Notes under the pieces: model-generated
The model's input: only the letters and a program-made list of their open reading frames with translations
Told to the model about the DNA's origin: nothing
Database searches by the model: none
Origin: an uncultured Clostridium sp.
GTDB lineage: Bacteria > Bacillota > Clostridia > Lachnospirales > Lachnospiraceae
Direction of reading: 5' to 3'
NCBI GenBank assembly: GCA_900538475.1
Contig: UPYT01000018.1
Span: forward strand, 9,082 to 73,081
DNA length: 64,000 bases
Made by a program: the position numbers and the translations under genes
Shown here: one piece after another, positions 61,277-64,000 of the stretch
Position numbering within the stretch: position 1 is the first letter of the stretch
How the letters are laid out: every line of letters starts with the position of its first letter

Positions 61277-62023
61277 ATGAAAAAGTGGAAAGCACTCACT
61301 GTATTTGGTCTGGTATGTGCTCTGGCAGCTATGCCGGTACTGACCTTTGGTGCAAGTTCTAAAGAGGAAAGCAGCGGCGGTTCATCCAGCGGCGGCAGTT
61401 CCTCCAGCAGCAGCGGAAGCATTGTAGCAGGCAGCGGTAGTTCTGTTATCCAGAAGCCGACTCAGGTAACCGTAGATGCAAATGGCGTACAGACAACCGG
61501 TGCAGGTACAGTAGTAAACAGCGAAAACGGAACCATTATTGCAGTACCGTCTAACGGTGTGAATGCAGCCGGCCAGGCTGTTACCAGCGATGCAAATGGA
61601 AATACGGTTATCCGCGATCAGGCAACCGGAAGCTCCGTTACCGTTGTAGTAGGAAAAACTGCTGACGGTAAAAACAGCACAGCAGGACTGAGCCAGCAGA
61701 CCATCAGCCAGTTTGAGGCCATTGATACAACAAAATCCATGGCAGGCGTACTGCCGGAGGCTGCAGGCTATACCGTACAGGAAAATATTAACCTGAATGT
61801 GTACGATACAGCAACAGGAGCTGCTGTAGTCGGAACTCAGATTGTGCCCATTAAGTGGACCGGACTGACTCAGGCAATGAACGCAGAAAACCTGATGGTA
61901 GGTTACTACGACAACGCAACCGGCCAGTATATTCTGGTACCAATTGTAGCAATTGATTACGCAACCCAGACCATTAACATTCGTGTTAACGGTTCCGGTA
62001 CAGCAAGAATTATGACCCGGTAA
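61277..62023 (+). CDS. Secreted Ser/Gly-rich protein in the exopolysaccharide locus
   Basis: 248 residues behind AAAGGAGG. Signal peptide 1-26 (ALTVFGLVCALAAMPVLTFG). A Ser/Gly tract follows (SSGGSSSGGSSSSSSGSIVA), then a beta-rich region with alternating Val and Thr and an ending VNGSGTARIMTR. No wall anchor or enzyme motif. Secreted proteins of this style are recurrent in Lachnospiraceae polysaccharide loci; function unknown. It lies 100 bases after the LCP gene, with codon use like its neighbours. Confidence 0.65.
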   Translation: MKKWKALTVFGLVCALAAMPVLTFGASSKEESSGGSSSGGSSSSSSGSIVAGSGSSVIQKPTQVTVDANGVQTTGAGTVVNSENGTIIAVPSNGVNAAGQAVTSDANGNTVIRDQATGSSVTVVVGKTADGKNSTAGLSQQTISQFEAIDTTKSMAGVLPEAAGYTVQENINLNVYDTATGAAVVGTQIVPIKWTGLTQAMNAENLMVGYYDNATGQYILVPIVAIDYATQTINIRVNGSGTARIMTR

Positions 62024-62074
62024 TCGAAGCTTGATAAAAGAATCGATTTCAGGATCAAAAAAACCATTGGGACT

Positions 62075-62262
62075 CCGGCTGCAGAAATGCAGTCGGGGAA
62101 CCGGTATTTGAACATGAGAAAGTATATCAAAAACAGTAACCGTTCAGCCACGCATCTTTTCTGCTGCGTATAGTGGACAAGAAGCATCGGGGCGTCTGCA
62201 CTATAAAGGTTCCGACAGGAAAACGCTTATGAAAATAAACTTTCAAAGCTTTTTCCTGTTTG
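62075..62262 (+). ncRNA. Candidate structured leader RNA before the priming transferase
   Basis: Between 62024 and 62432 several stems can form: CCGGCTGCA-GAAA-TGCAGTCGG near 62075-62096 with a GNRA loop; TATAGTG pairing with CACTATA around 62169-62206; GGAACC (about 62096-62101) with GGTTCC (about 62209-62214); and a late ACAGGAAAA / TTTTCCTGT hairpin ending in a T-rich stretch at 62262. It could be the terminator region of the secreted protein or an attenuator. No known riboswitch class is recognised. Confidence 0.35.
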
Positions 62263-62432
62263 AATCTTTGCATAGCTGGACTGTTATCAAAAATAAAAGA
62301 AGCAAAAAATATTTAACTTGGGAAATAACCAGCTGAGTCTGAAAGGGAACAGGCTGTAGCATGATTTTATAAAAAACGGGAACATATCAGGAATATAAAA
62401 AGGGATTCAAGTACAGGGGAGGAAAAGAGAAG

Positions 62433-63881
62433 ATGTACAGAAAAGCACAGGGATGGGAAAAACATGTGGATTTTATCATACTGGATATGATTTGTCTGCA
62501 AATTGCTTATGTGCTGGCCTATGCACTGGCCGGATACGGAGGAAATCTTTATTCTGTTCAGATTTACAGAAATATCGCCATATTTCTGGAGCTGGCAGAT
62601 CTGGTAACAATTTTCATGTTTGACACCTTAAAAAATGTGCTGAAGCAGGGCTCATATCAGGATATGAAGATTACTGTTCAGCACAGCGCCATTGTAGGAG
62701 CGCTGACGATTCTGTATTTGTTTTTGCTTCAGCAGGGAGAGGATTTTTCCAGATTAACCCTGGTACTTACTATCGTTCTCTATATTTTTCTTACTTTTCT
62801 GGTGCGGGAGCTGTGGAAGCAGCTGCTTCGAAAACAGATGGAAACGGGAACAACAGGTTCTCTTTTGATTGTAACCACATTGGATATCGCAGAAGAAGTG
62901 ATTCAGAATATGAAGGATCACAACTACGGAAGACACCGGATTGCAGGAGCAGTGATCCTGGATCGTGACAGAACAGGAGAAATTATCGCAGAAATTCCAG
63001 TAGTAGCCAGCGAAGAAACGGCACCGGAATATGTGTGTCAGGAATGGATCGACGAGGTGCTGATTGTAGCCTCAAAATCAGTTCCCTATCCGGCTGAGAT
63101 GATTGACCGTCTGTCAGAAACGGGAGTCATCGTACATATGAACCTGGCGCAGGTTTCCAACAAAACAGGAAAGCGTCAGTTTGTCGAGCGGGTGGGAAAT
63201 TATACCGTACTGACTACCAGTATTAACTATGCTACTGATCGTCAGCTGGTGCTGAAGCGGATGATGGATATTGCAGGAGGTCTGGTAGGCTGTCTGCTGA
63301 CAGGAATCATCTTTGTGTTTATTGCGCCTGTCATTTATATCAGTTCCCCTGGCCCTATCTTCTTTTCACAGGAGCGAGTAGGGAAAAACGGACGCCGGTT
63401 TAAAATGTACAAATTCCGAAGCATGTATATGGATGCAGAAAAGCGGAAAGCAGAGCTGATGAAGGAAAACAAAATGGGAGACGGAAAGATGTTCAAGCTG
63501 GACTTCGACCCCCGTGTCATCGGCAATAAAATCCTTCCGGACGGAACGAAAAAAACAGGAATCGGAGATTTTATCCGGAAAACAAGTCTGGACGAATTCC
63601 CCCAGTTTTTCAATGTTCTGAAGGGAGATATGAGTATCGTAGGAACCAGACCGCCGCTGATTGGAGAGGTCAGCCTGTATGAGCTTCATCACCGGGCGCG
63701 GCTTGCCATCAAGCCGGGTATCACAGGAATGTGGCAGGTCAGTGGTCGCAGCGACATCACGGATTTTGAGGAAGTGGTGCAGCTAGACCGGGAATACATC
63801 GAGAACTGGAGCTTTGGTCTGGATGTGAAGATCCTGGTGAAGACGGTGCTGGCGGTGTTTATGAGAGATGGGGCTGTGTAA
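62433..63881 (+). CDS. Polyprenyl-glycosylphosphotransferase (priming sugar transferase)
   Basis: 482 residues behind GGGGAGGAAAAG. Four to five N-terminal membrane helices (FIILDMICLQIAYVLAYALA, ILYLFLLQQG, LVLTIVLYIFLTFLV) and a CoA-binding-like middle part. Another helix follows (MMDIAGGLVGCLLTGIIFVF), then the catalytic bacterial sugar-transferase domain: SPGPIFFSQERVGKNGRRFK, MYKFRSMYMDAEKRK, TSLDEFPQFFNVLKGDMSIV, GTRPP and KPGITGMWQVSGRSDI. It transfers a sugar-1-phosphate to undecaprenyl phosphate, starting repeat-unit synthesis. Later genes of the locus lie beyond the window. Confidence 0.92.
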   Translation: MYRKAQGWEKHVDFIILDMICLQIAYVLAYALAGYGGNLYSVQIYRNIAIFLELADLVTIFMFDTLKNVLKQGSYQDMKITVQHSAIVGALTILYLFLLQQGEDFSRLTLVLTIVLYIFLTFLVRELWKQLLRKQMETGTTGSLLIVTTLDIAEEVIQNMKDHNYGRHRIAGAVILDRDRTGEIIAEIPVVASEETAPEYVCQEWIDEVLIVASKSVPYPAEMIDRLSETGVIVHMNLAQVSNKTGKRQFVERVGNYTVLTTSINYATDRQLVLKRMMDIAGGLVGCLLTGIIFVFIAPVIYISSPGPIFFSQERVGKNGRRFKMYKFRSMYMDAEKRKAELMKENKMGDGKMFKLDFDPRVIGNKILPDGTKKTGIGDFIRKTSLDEFPQFFNVLKGDMSIVGTRPPLIGEVSLYELHHRARLAIKPGITGMWQVSGRSDITDFEEVVQLDREYIENWSFGLDVKILVKTVLAVFMRDGAV

Positions 63882-63894
63882 GGAAAATGGATGG

Positions 63895-63916
63895 AGCCCA
63901 CAGAAATGTGGGCTTT
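63895..63916 (+). terminator. Hairpin after the priming transferase
   Basis: AGCCCACA-GAAA-TGTGGGCT (63895-63914) followed by a short T-run that runs into the dispersed repeat. The weak tail may allow read-through to later polysaccharide genes. Confidence 0.65.
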
Positions 63917-64000
63917 ATGTCATAGGAAAGTGCGTCCTATGACATAAAAACGCTCTGCGAGGATCGCCATGCGGCGGAAGAGAATTTTGTCGCAGAAGCG
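63914..64000. repeat. Copy 2 of the dispersed hairpin repeat (cut by the window end)
   Basis: TTTATGTCATAGGA (63914-63927), a 7-base loop and TCCTATGACATAAA (63935-63948), a perfect 14-bp stem. It is followed by AACGCTCTGCGAGGA and TTTTGTCGCAGAAG. Copy 1 lies at 32608. Confidence 0.6.

Noticed and set aside
62075..62110. Cyclic-di-GMP-I riboswitch
   Set aside because: A short stretch resembles part of the consensus (ACCATTG, ACTCCGG, CGGGG), but the conserved 5' half of the motif and the receptor are missing.
1..64000. CRISPR array, rRNA or tRNA genes
   Set aside because: No regularly spaced repeat-spacer pattern, no tRNA cloverleaf with a TTCGA-type arm and no rRNA-like conserved words were found on reading both strands by eye.

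Overview
The window looks like chromosomal DNA of a strictly anaerobic gut Firmicute of the Lachnospiraceae (Blautia / Mediterraneibacter / Ruminococcus-like). The basis is the combination of a class III ribonucleotide reductase, rubrerythrin and desulfoferrodoxin, choline-binding-type cell-wall repeats, a Cys-rich KTR protein, tandem Rpn-family nucleases, and gene orders scpA-scpB-dut and carA-carB. This is inference from gene content; no rRNA or tRNA gene was seen.

Layout. (1) 1-14,751, GC-rich and all on the + strand: a long co-directional array of uncharacterised and immunity-like proteins. It includes LRR+NTF2-like, SMI1/KNR4 (SUKH), a 1,477-aa multidomain protein (TPR, DUF4026-like, SUFU, DUF4253), and a WGR-like protein. 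It matches the known idea of a polymorphic-toxin polyimmunity locus and contains decay products (a DUF4026 tail fragment and a small gene with an in-frame stop). (2) 14,780-21,406: a WYL regulator, then a mobile-element module. The module holds an HTH/ImmA-type pair with matching palindromic operators, an ArpU-like regulator ending in an 11-bp iteron-like array, a structured leader and sigma-like gene, a zinc-ribbon protein, a MobC-like protein and a large serine recombinase. No relaxase or conjugation gene is visible. (3) 21,407-29,860, clearly AT-rich: a lactose block. It has two AraC regulators, a GPH sugar symporter, overlapping lacL/lacM encoding a heterodimeric beta-galactosidase, and methylglyoxal synthase. 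Each AraC gene has a tiny, similar-looking peptide gene beside it.

(4) 29,860-57,300, core-like genes: bioY, a Crp/Fnr regulator, desulfoferrodoxin, a broken ccdA next to a dispersed hairpin repeat, an iron alcohol dehydrogenase and a polysaccharide deacetylase. Then come a D,D-carboxypeptidase with cell-wall-binding repeats, rubrerythrin, HAD and metallophosphoesterase, scpAB/dut/TPR/hflX and nrdD with a fused redoxin and an NrdR-box promoter. The block ends with a SIMPL lipoprotein, a SpoIID-like protein, carAB, a VanZ-like protein and a tandem duplication of Rpn-family genes. (5) 57,588-63,916: the start of an exopolysaccharide locus, namely CpsB-type phosphatase, Wzz-type modulator, CpsD-type tyrosine kinase, LCP ligase, a secreted protein, a structured leader and the priming glycosyl-phosphate transferase. 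A second copy of the dispersed hairpin repeat follows and runs off the window.

The strongest leads are the polyimmunity array, the iteron array plus promoter plus double-terminator leader at 17.49-17.81 kb, the pair of small AraC-linked peptides, and the NrdR-controlled redoxin-fused nrdD.
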